Program-made: the position numbers and the translations under genes
Part shown: one piece after another, positions 44,626 to 54,571 of the stretch
Layout of the letters: the number at the start of each line of letters is the position of its first letter
Numbering within the stretch: the first letter of the stretch is position 1
The notes under the pieces: generated by a model
Told to the model about the DNA's origin: nothing
The model's database searches: none
What the model saw: only the letters and a program-made list of their open reading frames with translations
Origin: Viola odorata
Lineage: Eukaryota; Streptophyta; Magnoliopsida; Malpighiales; Violaceae
Assembly: GCA_963691705.1 (NCBI GenBank)
Contig: OY829538.1
Location: 45,535,151 to 45,599,150, forward strand
Direction of reading: 5' to 3'
Length of the DNA stretch: 64,000 nt

Positions 44626-46880
44626 AGTGTCACGGGTCACGCGTTCGGCCGGATCAGGGACATAGGGTTTTATCATGACAATCTAATACAAACGTTTGTT
44701 CTGAAATTAATAAAACAAGTTTTTTCAGGAGATGCGTATTGTTTTAAAACTTTGTTATCCTCTTTCTTTAAACTTGTGAGATGACAAAATGAGGCATGGC
44801 ATAGATGGCTCCCCAGGAGTAGCTCGAGACGTAAGACACGTCCCTTAGACTAACGCCACTAATCAATTTTAAGTTTTGCAGGGGCGTAGTGTCTCATCTT
44901 GTCATCACGAGAAGACCACGGAGCTTCCGCTCTTAGCAACTCTTGGATGGCCGCAACGGGCCACCTTCAAGAGCAAATCAGGAAAGATTTTAAGGCAAAC
45001 TGTCGCCATCTAAAGCGAAATTCTTTTTCCTGCAGTGCGACCAGCACAACCGGCATCGCGAACAACCGTTCTCGAAGGACTAAATGCTGAACCAAAGTCA
45101 CAAAGCTCATCCTAAGCCGACCAAGTCGTCGAAACGCTAGCAAAGTCGGCTCCCATCTCCGTTCACCTATTCGGAGGAGCTCATCGCCAAAACACCGTGG
45201 TCGCACAGTGCAACATTACAGGCAACAACTCCTGGGAAAAGCACGACAAAAAGTCGTCCTCCTGGGGTCACCATCAACATACTTAATGCGGTCTTGTTCA
45301 AGAAGGTTCCGGCATCCGCACCATGATCAATACGGTGTATCCTTTAATCGAGAGACAGCCAGGCTATAAGTATCACCCACGCCAAGGCGAGAGCTGCAGC
45401 AACACATCTAAAAACAAAGCTATCATCAATCGACATCCGACCTAAGTCACGCTCAATGACCCACGAGTGGCCCGTCTAAAAGGGAGAGCTTAAAAACTTA
45501 TCAATCACATTCCTTTTGCCAAAAATCATCTCGCATTTACTCCTCATTAGTTCTTGCCGCATCGTTTTTTTCAGGAACTGGGTCACCCCCATTCGATGCC
45601 CGCATAAGGACGGTAAGCATGTGCCCTTGCAGCCCCGCTGCACATTACGGGAACAGAGGGTTTTCCCCTTTATCCCCAAGCAATCACGAAGCCCATCAAC
45701 AAAGGTCTAGCAAGGGCCGGTAAGCAAGTATACCCAGTGCGGATCCCATTTTCCCTTCGACCGGGATCAGCGGTTCCCATAAAGCAGCTGAAAAAGAAAC
45801 CAATCAGCACACCGAAGCGAAGCATCCCGGAACCGGGGACCACGTCATAGGCACCCTCGAAAAGCCAAGTTAAAAGAAGGGAGAATCCCTGAACTTATCT
45901 CTTTTTTCGTTTTAAATTAATTTCTCTGTTTGTTGTCCCCTCTGCATCTCACAGGGACCGGAAGCATCTCGCTGTCATCCGCGTGAAGCTCGTGGAAGAC
46001 GCCCTTGCAGCCCCGTTGCACACCTTAGGGGAGTCCATCTTTCTTTCCCCTTTTATTTAAAATTGTTTTCATTCTTACTCGATTTGATTGCTTTAAGCCG
46101 AGTACGGTCGTCTGGCCCACTGGGGGCAACCTTAGGTTCTCATTAGAACGTTGCAAGTAGGTCATCCCTCACATCTAGCAATCAAGTCTTCTAGCAATCA
46201 AACCATTGAGCAATCAAACCCTCAATCAATCAAAAATCAAAAAAATTGATCAAAATCCCTCTTTAGCCCGGCTAAAACAAAAGCATACTGCTCTTATAGG
46301 CATTTTCATGCATCGCATAGGTCAGAAATATTCAATCCCTCTGTTAAATCAAGCATCTATCCAAATTACGTGCCATGCATGATATTACCTGTTTGCTCTT
46401 ATATCCACGGTTTGTTCCGACGTAAGCAGTCACAAACAAATCCCGGTAAGCATTTTCGAGCCATCGCGGCGTATCCTTCATGAGTGTAAGGGCCTGACTA
46501 GATACTAGTTGAGTTCGCATAATATCCAGGGTACATGCGCAATTAGACATGGGATAGCTATGAAATGACGTGGGACTTTTACGATTTTCTCCACTTTTTT
46601 CGTTTCTTTACTCTTTCCACCATGTATGTCATCACTCCCCAAACCAACAATATCACTCATACCCCGGGAGCCAAAGAGCAGTTTCAGCTAAAATTGCCAG
46701 CCGGAAGTAAAAGCACGCCAAGTTCAAGTTCACGACGAAGGAGACTGAAAAGGGCGCCAGGAGATCGCTAAGGACTATCACCGAAGAAGCAGCAACTACG
46801 AAGGCCGAGGCCTCGAGACAGAAGGGGAAGAGATCAAGACGAAGGTCGTGCTTGCTCTGCTCTGTTGCATTTCAAGATCA
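44626..46880 (+). other. Ogre 3' region, part 1: no gene seen
   Basis: No conserved frame on either strand. GCCCTTGCAGCCCCG.TGCAC occurs at about 45624 and 46002 within a diverged duplication of some 400 bp. No antisense gene like those of the other Tat element is visible. Confidence 0.55.
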
Positions 46881-46884
46881 AATC

Positions 46885-46991
46885 AAAAAAAAGGGAAGAA
46901 GAAAAAAAAGAAAAGAAAAAAAAAGGGAGAGACAAGAGAGAAAAAAAAAAAAAAAAAGAGAGGAAAAAGGGAAAAGAAAAGAAAAAAGAAA
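46885..46991 (+). repeat. Purine tract
   Basis: About 107 bases are A or G with a single C (46933). It is too far from the LTR to be the priming tract, which is at 49248-49263. Confidence 0.8.
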
Positions 46992-47039
46992 TGCTCAGAG
47001 ACCTTCGAAGAATAACAAACAATCGAAGAGACAAAGCAA

Positions 47040-47230
47040 GCACAGCCCAGGGACGACTCAGTTCGAGAAATCTCGAAGAAAACTTTCCCCAATGAACTCG
47101 AGTAAAAAGGCCCAAGGCCAACTCGAGAAATCTCAAAGCAACCTTCCCCAGTGAACTCGAGCAAAAAAGGCCCAAGGCCAACTCGAGAAATCTCGAAGCA
47201 TCCTTCCCCAGGAAAGGCCCAAGGCCCCAC
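47040..47230 (+). repeat. Tandem repeat, three units of about 64 bp
   Basis: Units share CTCGAGAAATCTCGAAG, CTTCCCCAG and AAGGCCCAAGGCC. Confidence 0.75.
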
Positions 47231-47327
47231 TCGACACACCGCAAGCAGCGAACCGCAAAGCAGCGACGACGCTCCCCCAATGAAGACTCGAGAAAAGGGC
47301 CCCTGGCCGACGGGAAAATGACATTCC

Positions 47328-47641
47328 CAGCAAAACATCGCCCACATCAGGGCCAATCAGCAAAACATCGCCCACATCAGGGCCAATCAGCAAAACATCG
47401 CCCACATCAGGGCCAATCAGCAAAACATCGCCCACATCAGGGCCAATCAGCAAAACATCGCCCACATCAGGGTCAATCAGCAAAACATCGCCCACATCAG
47501 GGTCAATAAAGCAAAACATCTCCCACCTCAGGGCCAATCAGCAAAACATCGCCCACATCAGGGACGATCAGCAAAACATCGCCCACATCAGGGCCAATCA
47601 GCAAAACATCGCCCACATCAGGGCCAATCAACAAAGCATCA
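47328..47641 (+). repeat. 30-bp tandem array, ten copies plus a partial
   Basis: CAAAACATCGCCCACATCAG units recur every 30 bp with few changes. Because the period is ten codons, open frames run through it on both strands (KHRPHQGQSA on the plus strand, DVGDVLLIGP on the minus strand). These are a by-product of the repeat, not evidence of a protein. Confidence 0.92.
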
Positions 47642-48004
47642 CTCATCAAAAGCCTTCCAACTCCTCGGCAAAGCAATCTTTTCCCAAAACAAACTCCTTT
47701 CCGGACTTTTCATGTCCTTTCGTTCTTTTCCGTAAAAGTCCCATCGATTATTAGAACGCCCATGTATGTGCATCTTCATTCGAAGTCTATTCACTCGGAT
47801 TGACATTGCGAACTGTGAATTATGTATCATGTTTAGTAGCATCTTTATGAGCGTAAAATACTTAGCCTTGTTTCAGAGCGTGAATGCAAACACTAATATC
47901 AGGTGAGGGCTGCTTACGGCTGCAAATCGTGGGAAAGTCTTGTCCTTGAGGTCGTTACCTCCTGAGCAGGACGCAGACGCATTCTAGATTCGTATCAAGG
48001 CCGC

Positions 48005-49150
48005 TAGCATTAGCATTCTTCTCCTCCTAGAGTGACAGCATTTAATTTCCAGCATAGCATCTTCTCCTCCCAGAGTGACAGCATAGGTTTAAGATTTCAG
48101 CATAGCATCTTCTCCTCCCAGAGTGACAGCATAGGTTTAAGATTTCAGCATAGCATCTTCTCCTCCCAGAGTGGCCTTAGTTTAAATTTCCGCATTTCGC
48201 GTCGTCTCCTACGGGAATCGACGTTCTTTAAATTTCAGCATAGCATCTTCTCCTCCCAGAGTGACAACATAGGTTTAAGATTTCAGCATAGCATCTTCTC
48301 CTCCCAGAGTGACCTTAGTTTAAATTTCCGCATTTCGCGTCGTCTCCTACGGGAATCGACGTTCTTTAAATTTCAGCATAGTATTCTTCTCCTCCCAGAG
48401 TGACAGCATAGTTTAATTTCCAGCATAGCATCTTCTCCTCCCAGAGTGACCTTAGTTTAAGTTTCCGCATTTCGCGTCGTCTCCTACGGGAATCGACGTT
48501 CTTTAGATTTCAGCATAGCATCTTCTCCTCCCAGAGTGACAGCATAGCGTAGCCTCCAGCGTAGCATTTCTTCTCCTCCCAGAGTGACATCATAGGTTTA
48601 GTTTTCAGCAACGAACGTTTCTTCTCCTCCCAGAGTGACAGCATAGCGTAGATCTACCTTTTTCAGCCTTAGCATTTCTTCCCCTCTCAGAGTGATATCC
48701 TTCACATAATTCTACATTTCTGCATAATTATTTTCTTCCTCTTAGAGTTGACATCATTAGGGCGAAACGTTCGTACATCTACGAATAACGCGTCATCCTC
48801 CCTAGGCAACGTCTGTTGCGTGTCAGACCCCCCAGTGGAGCCGTCATTTACGTTGTCGTAAAATCACTTTTCATCCCTAGTAGAGTAGTCATCATTTACA
48901 CTTCCTGCAACTTATGTTTCTCTCGATACCCGAGTAGATCTAAGCTTATATCTTTGCAGGATCAACAACCTATCTCCTCCTCCCAGAGCGACATCAAGCA
49001 ATCACCTGTTAATCCCTAGTGATGACAACAGCAATTTCCTCCTCCCAGAGTGACAGCAATCAATCTCCTCCTCCCAGAGTGACGGCAAGTAATCACCTTT
49101 TACCCCCAGTGGTAGCATCAATCAAACTACCTCCTCCCAGAGCGACATCA
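48005..49150 (+). repeat. Tandem array with CTCCTCCCAGAGTGACA core, about 17 copies
   Basis: The core recurs at roughly 47-bp spacing between 48050 and 48640. Two larger inserts carry GCGTCGTCTCCTACGGGAATC. It becomes sparse and diverged to 49150. Confidence 0.88.
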
Positions 49151-49247
49151 TCACTGTAGGTTTGAGGTAAGACCTGTTGTGTCGCCAAAATTCGGATATA
49201 TATAGGGGCGGCTGTCTTTACTGCTTATCAAATCCTTCGATAAGACA

Positions 49248-49263
49248 GTAAAGAGGGGGCAAC
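49248..49263 (+). other. Polypurine tract of the Ogre element
   Basis: GTAAAGAGGGGGCAAC directly precedes the TGTTGATACC of the 3' LTR. Confidence 0.75.
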
Positions 49264-52200
49264 TGTTGATACCCAAATTTTGACGCCATTTTTAATCAAT
49301 TTTAGCATTTCTGTCATTAATTTAATTTACTGTCATTTTTACTTGATTTACAGTCATCTGTAGTTAGTTTACTATCGCTAGCATTTTTAGGTGTTTCGTT
49401 GCATTTTTGCATCGTCGTTAGCATCGTCAGCTTTCGAAATCGCATTTTCAATTTTTCGGCATGCATTTTCATTATTATTATTAATATTATTTTTAGCCTA
49501 AAAAAATCACGTTTTAGACTATCCGGCAGTCGTATGCTAGTTTTTTCTGCATTTTTTGTCATCTCACGAATTTTAGGATTTAACGCATTTTTTAGTATTT
49601 TTTATTATTTTATTAATATTTTTATTCGAGCTTTTATTGGACCCGAGTAAGTCTGCTCGAACCACAGCTTGACTTTTAAATGTTTTCCATCAACTAGTTG
49701 CTAGCTTTTTTTCTGCTCGCAACGGTATACAGCGTTTCGCGTAATTTTCGGCGTAACATTTTTATTTTTCCGTTCCCGCGTTTCGCGCTTTTGAACGCGA
49801 AAATAAACGCGTCAAACGCGAAATTTTCATGCTTCGCTGTATACGGTTAAAACCGTCATATTTTTCTCTACGTGCTGGTACCCTCGGATCGAAAAGTCCG
49901 AGCGTTTGCTCGCAGGACTCAGCTCGAGCCCATTTAAATAAATTAAAGGGCATTTTAATCACAACCGTTGATCTGGTCAACTCAAGAAAAGTCAACCAGA
50001 TCAACGGTTGACAAATTAAAGGGGCATGGTGCATGGCACACGCGAACGGCCATGGACGTGCGTGAACAGGGGAGCGAGCCACCGAGCTGCTCGCTCCCGT
50101 CCCCTCGACCGTTACCTGTCCCCTCGGCCATCATCACAACGCCCCTAGCCCAGCCACCTCACGGCCGTAGCCCCGCCAGCGTGAACAACACCACCACGCG
50201 CAGCTCCTTCTCCCTCTCCTCCACGCGATTTTCTCCTATAAATAGGAGCTCCCATTCAACGTAAAAACGGCACCAAAATCGCAAGAAACCCTTGCTCCTT
50301 CTCCCTCTTGATCAGCTTGCTCATATTGAGCGACAATCGTCCAGTTCAAAGTTTGAAACGTGAGCTTTCTCTCTCTAGCTCATCTTCGGTTTTTCTGCGC
50401 AAGTTTTCTTTAATTTCGTTTGGCTTGATTTTGAGCAAATAAATTGATTGTTTTTGTGCTATTAATTCACATACGTAATGTAGATTAAATACATGCTTTC
50501 AGTTTTGAAAATCGTTGGCTAGATTGTTCAAATTAATTAGTTTTCGATAATTAACGGTTCGGTCGTTTTTTCGAAATTAAATTTTGTACGAGTCAAACTA
50601 AAAATCGAGGTTTATACGGTCGGAAAGTCGTCGAAGAGACGAACATTTCGGTACGTCCATTTTTCAAAACGGCCAAGTGTGGCCGGAGTTGGGTCGCCGG
50701 CAGTAGCTCCGGCGATCAAGGGAGGGGGTGATGAATAGTGCCATGCCTATTCATCACACGGCGCCGTTTTGGCCCCCCTCCCAAGTTTTCAAAGTTTTCA
50801 ATTAGGTCCCTCCGATTTTTAATTCTTTCCGAAATTTCAAATCGCAAGTTTTTCGTAAAAATAATTCGTACGCATCGTACGTTAATTTCTCGTATTATCA
50901 ACTGTTTAATTTTCTGCACTTATCAACTGTTTAATTTTCTGTACTTATCAACTGTTTAATTTTCTGCACTTATCAACTGTTTAATTTTCTGCACGTATCA
51001 ACTGTTTAATTTTCTGCACTTATCAACTGTTTTAATTCTTAGCACTTTAAATTTCCGCACTTTATTTTCTGCAATTTAAAAATTCAGTTATTTATTTTTA
51101 CCGCCTACATGGACGGTCGCACTTTAATTTCCGCAATATCAACTGCTTTAATTTTTCACAAAACTGCTGGAAATCCTTCCGCAATATCAACTGTTTTATT
51201 TTCTGCAAATATCAATTGTTTTATTTTCCGCAATATCAACTGCTTTAATTTTTCGCACAACTGCTGGAAATCCTTCCGCAAATATCAACTGCTTTATTTT
51301 CTGCAAATATCAATTGTTTTATTTTTCGCAAATATCAACTCTCTACTTTCTGCAAATTATCCAACTGTTAAATTCTCGTATGCTTAAAATCAATCATTTT
51401 TCGCATGCAATCAACGTAGATATTAAATTCTCCCATGCGTAAAATCAATCATTCTCTGCATGCAATCACGTAGATGTTAGATTCTCACATGCTTAAAATC
51501 AATCATTTTTCGCATGCAATCAACGTAGATATTAAATTCTCCCATGCGTAAAATCAATCATTCTTCGCATGCAATCACATAGATGTTAGATTCTCACATG
51601 CTTAAAATCAATCATTTTTCGCATGCAATCAACGTAGCATTTTAATTCTCACATGCATAAAATCAATCATTCTTCGCATGCAATCACGTAGATGTTAGAT
51701 TCTCACATGCTTAAAATCAATCATTTTTCGCATGCAATCAACGTAGCATTTTAATTCTCACATGCGTAAAATCAATCATTCTTCGCATGCAATCACATAG
51801 ATGTTAGATTCTCACATGCTTAAAATCAATCATTTTTCGCATGCAATCAACGTAGCATTTTAATTCTCACATGCGTAAAATCAATCATTCTCCGCATGCA
51901 ATCACGTAGATGTTAGATTCTCACATGCTTAAAATCAATCATTTTTCGCATGCAATCAACGTAGATATTAAATTCTCCCATGCGTAAAATCAATCATTTT
52001 TCGCATGCAATCACGTAGATGTTAGATTCTCACATGCTTAAAATCAATCATTTTTCGCATGCAATCAACGTAGCATTTTAATTCTCACATGCTTAAAATC
52101 AATCATTTTTCGCATGCAATCACGTAGCACTGTTAAAATTCTCACATGCGTAAAATCAATCATTTTTCGCATGCAATCACCATAGCATTTAAATTCTCGT

Positions 52201-53335
52201 ATGTGTAAAATCAATCATTTTTCACATACGATCAACCCAACATTTCAATTTCGTATGCGTAAAATCAATCATTTATCGCATGCAAATCAGCTCAGCATTT
52301 AAATTCTCGTATGCGTAAAATCCATCATTTTTCGCATACAAACAACTGTCATCATTTTTGTCAAACCCAGCATCTCACTTTCGTATACGCAAAATTCATC
52401 ATTTCTCGTATGCAATCAACTGTCATTTAAATTTTCGCACTCATAAAATTGTTTACTTCTTTCTCAAGCTATCACTAATACTCTCACTTTGTAGGTTAAA
52501 TTCAAGCTTCGCTCGAAAGTACGCCTTTTGATTCCCTTTTATTTATTCAGCGCTTTTTTCGTAAAATAGCAGTCGTACGCATGATATATAGAACTGTTAG
52601 AATTAAAATCAACCCACCTGAACAACGTGTTTAAAGAGTCGCTTCAAATGCCATATTCATGTGATTTTAAATTCTCGCATATATTGACTGCATGTACATG
52701 GGGACTTTCGATCCCACATCAGTTTTCCACTTCAAAAACCAATCATTTAAAATTGGTACTCTGTTAGCAATCCATGATAGGTTCACATAGCAATCAATCT
52801 AATCATGCATGGCCCGATGATGAAATAAGAGGGCGCTCATTCAGTCTTACAGAAAATTCAGTCCCATCACGTTACGGTCAAGAATAATAGACTGATCTTG
52901 ATAAACGGTAACCCCGTCCGAAAGATCTTTTTTATTATTTTTGAACGGTCCCGATTGTGGAAAAGGCTAAAGTGACGATTCCTCTGAGGGCCCCCTTTTT
53001 CAAAATAAAACGCATTTTCATCAAAACACCTTTTAAACACCTCTCTCATCAACCGGTAACCGTTTTCGGATGTGACTCGGGTGCCTAACACCTTCCCGAG
53101 ACCATAATACAACCCCGAACCTTTTGTCTGGGGTCCAGACCCCTTTTTTGTGCCTTTAGTTTTTTTACTTATTATATTTCCTATGCCATGACGATTAAGG
53201 TTCCCTAAAGCCTAGCAACCAAATTAGGGTGGCGACTTCATTGCATGCTGCGAGGCGTCTGTTTACGCTGAGCATTGTAAGGTCCCAAATTTCGTTGCAC
53301 ACTCGCGAGTTTTTAATTTTCGTGGGGGCGCGACA
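49264..53335 (+). repeat. 3' LTR of the Ogre element (4072 bp)
   Basis: Same layout as the 5' LTR, with TATA at 50237-50244, hairpin at 49962-50010 and arrays at 50897-51035 and 51370-52430. It ends GGGGGCGCGACA and is followed by the target copy AATAA. Confidence 0.95.
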
Positions 53336-53611
53336 AATAATAATCTGTTTCTTCGACCCATTATCCAAAAAAAGATCTTACAAATTTAAATTGCATAAAT
53401 TCCTCAGGTGAATATTACTGGTTCATAATACCCTGAAGTTTCTTATCACAAACATAACAAACAAAACATGATATAGAAGACAGCTTATCATCATCAAACG
53501 TTTTTACCAAGATATCAAAATCGAAAACAACACAGCAAATACGAAAGCAAAACAAAACGAAAGCCGATAAAAGCACTTGGGCCAACATTAATTCGTTAAA
53601 AAAAACCATAC

Positions 53612-53806
53612 CTTTGAATAGGACCCTACATCATAGATCTTCCCAAGCTCAAAATCTTGAATGCTGAAATTTTCCTGAGGAGCTCTGAAGGCATAGCTCT
53701 TGGATCTCTGCACAGTCCCATTATTCTTGCTATTATTAGAAGAGGAGGAAGAATGGTTGTCTTGAATCCTTAGCTTTGAATCAAAATCCTTCTCCATTTC
53801 CAGCAT
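53612..53806 (-). pseudogene. PDPK1: Captured first coding exon of PDK1 (3-phosphoinositide-dependent kinase 1)
   Basis: The minus strand reads [15 protein letters not shown], a Ser/Asn-rich stretch, then [20 protein letters not shown] and [11 protein letters not shown], and stops at a GTATGG donor (53611). That is the N-terminus and the start of the kinase domain of plant PDK1, the AGC-kinase activator. The exon is exactly 65 codons, so it ends in phase 0. The first Gly of the glycine-rich loop is Asp here, which would harm ATP binding. No further PDK1 exon is seen: the next 275 bp look intronic, then the Ogre LTR begins. Upstream lies pyrimidine-rich sequence like a 5' UTR. Confidence 0.85.
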
Positions 53807-53958
53807 CTCTTCTTTCTTCTCTCTACCAACAAATTCTCTCCATATTACAAGCAATACCCACTTTCTCCCACTCCTAGGAAAAGACAAGTTTCTCTCTCAA
53901 GAGATCTTAGGAGGAGGTTTTCTTTCCCAAGTCAAAAAAGGGAGTTATTGGATCAGAA

Positions 53959-54075
53959 TCAGAGGGAAAGAAAGCAGCAACGGAGCTTGAGATTGTCTAA
54001 GGCCCACTTCAAGGCGTACATGCTTTCTTCGCTGCCATCAACGGCCACGATCACGCAACCAAGGTTGGCCGTCAT
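53959..54075 (-). pseudogene. Captured universal stress protein N-terminus, 38 residues
   Basis: The minus-strand ATG at 54073-54075 opens GCVIVAVDGSEESMYALKWA then LDNLKLR, the first strand and helix of the UspA fold (the VDGSEES motif lines the nucleotide site). It then runs into unrelated residues and stops at 53959-53961. The normal protein is about 160-180 residues, so three quarters are missing. The upstream minus-strand sequence (54076-54330) is rich in CTTCTTC and resembles a 5' UTR or proximal promoter. It lies about 150 bp from the PDK1 fragment, in the same orientation. Confidence 0.75.
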
Positions 54076-54480
54076 GATTGATTTGCTTCAACTCAGCTCG
54101 GCAGGTAAGCTCCGGAATCTAGGGTTTCGGTGGGTGGTGGAGGAGGAGCAGCCAAGACCGAGAATAGTCGGACGGAGCCGAGAGTGGAGAAGAAGGTCGG
54201 CGTCGGAGGGAGAAGAGAAGAGGAACGCAAGAAGAAGATGAAGAGGAACGTGAGCAGATGAAGAGGAAGAATGAGGACGAAGAACGTGAAGAAATGGTGA
54301 GGGGTAAAAGTGTATTAAAAAAAGTTTCATTTAATTCTCAAATAGAGAATCGATTTTCATTTTGAAAACTGGCTTTGTAAAAAGCAAAGAAAATTTTGAA
54401 AACAGGTTTTTGGTATTTTTAAAACTTACACATGAGTTTTTATTCTGAAAATTTTCGTTTCTGTTTTCAAAATAAAAATA

Positions 54481-54568
54481 GTGCGAAGTAGACACGTTTT
54501 CGGAAAAAAAATCCAGTTTTCAAAAAACTGGAGAATTTTCGGAAAAATTCCCTGAGGTAAACGCATCC
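54481..54568 (-). repeat. Right end of the Pack element: subterminal repeat and terminal inverted repeat
   Basis: The inverted copy of the subterminal motif is at 54481-54500 and the terminal repeat at 54546-54568. TTA follows at 54569-54571. Confidence 0.75.
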
Positions 54569-54571
54569 TTA

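Larger units (their letters stand above)
31092..53335 (+). mobile_element. Ogre-type (Tat lineage) Ty3/gypsy retrotransposon, 22.2 kb
   Basis: The perfect duplication AATAA lies at 31087-31091 and 53336-53340. The LTRs (31092-35186 and 49264-53335) start TGTTGATACCC and end GCGCGACA. Total size over 22 kb, LTRs over 4 kb, a protease-RT intron, a second RNase H and a long repeat-filled 3' region all fit Ogre elements. About nine substitutions in the first 1 kb of LTR (about 1%) mean it is the youngest insertion here. Five nonsense codons interrupt gag-pol. It sits in the Pack element between the PDK1 and UVR8 fragments. Confidence 0.93.
26232..54571 (-). mobile_element. PIF/Harbinger-type Pack transposon carrying four gene fragments, later invaded by two LTR elements
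   Basis: The left terminus starts GGGTCCGTTTACCTGAGAG at 26235. The right terminus, read inward on the other strand from 54568, starts GGATGCGTTTACCTCAGGG. They match at 19 of 23 positions. Both have TTA outside (26232-26234, 54569-54571), the PIF/Harbinger (Tourist) duplication. A 20-bp subterminal motif AAAACGTGTTTACTTCGCGC recurs three times on the left and once, inverted, on the right. Inside, on the minus strand in order, are USP, PDK1 exon 1, a UVR8-like exon and the last ASD exon. Subtracting the nested elements leaves about 3.5 kb. No transposase is seen, so it is non-autonomous. Confidence 0.75.

Noticed and set aside
46834..47356. Minus-strand Phe-rich, membrane-like ORFs
   Set aside because: Translation of the purine tract and neighbouring tandem repeats.
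47133..47537. Minus-strand ORF with repeated DVGDVLLIGP
   Set aside because: Explained fully by the 30-bp tandem array, whose length is a multiple of three.
31092..53335. Discordance between young LTRs and five nonsense codons in Ogre gag-pol as a sign of movement in trans
   Set aside because: With about 0.5% change per copy over 8 kb, a few nonsense changes are expected anyway, especially under deamination. No need to invoke trans-mobilisation.
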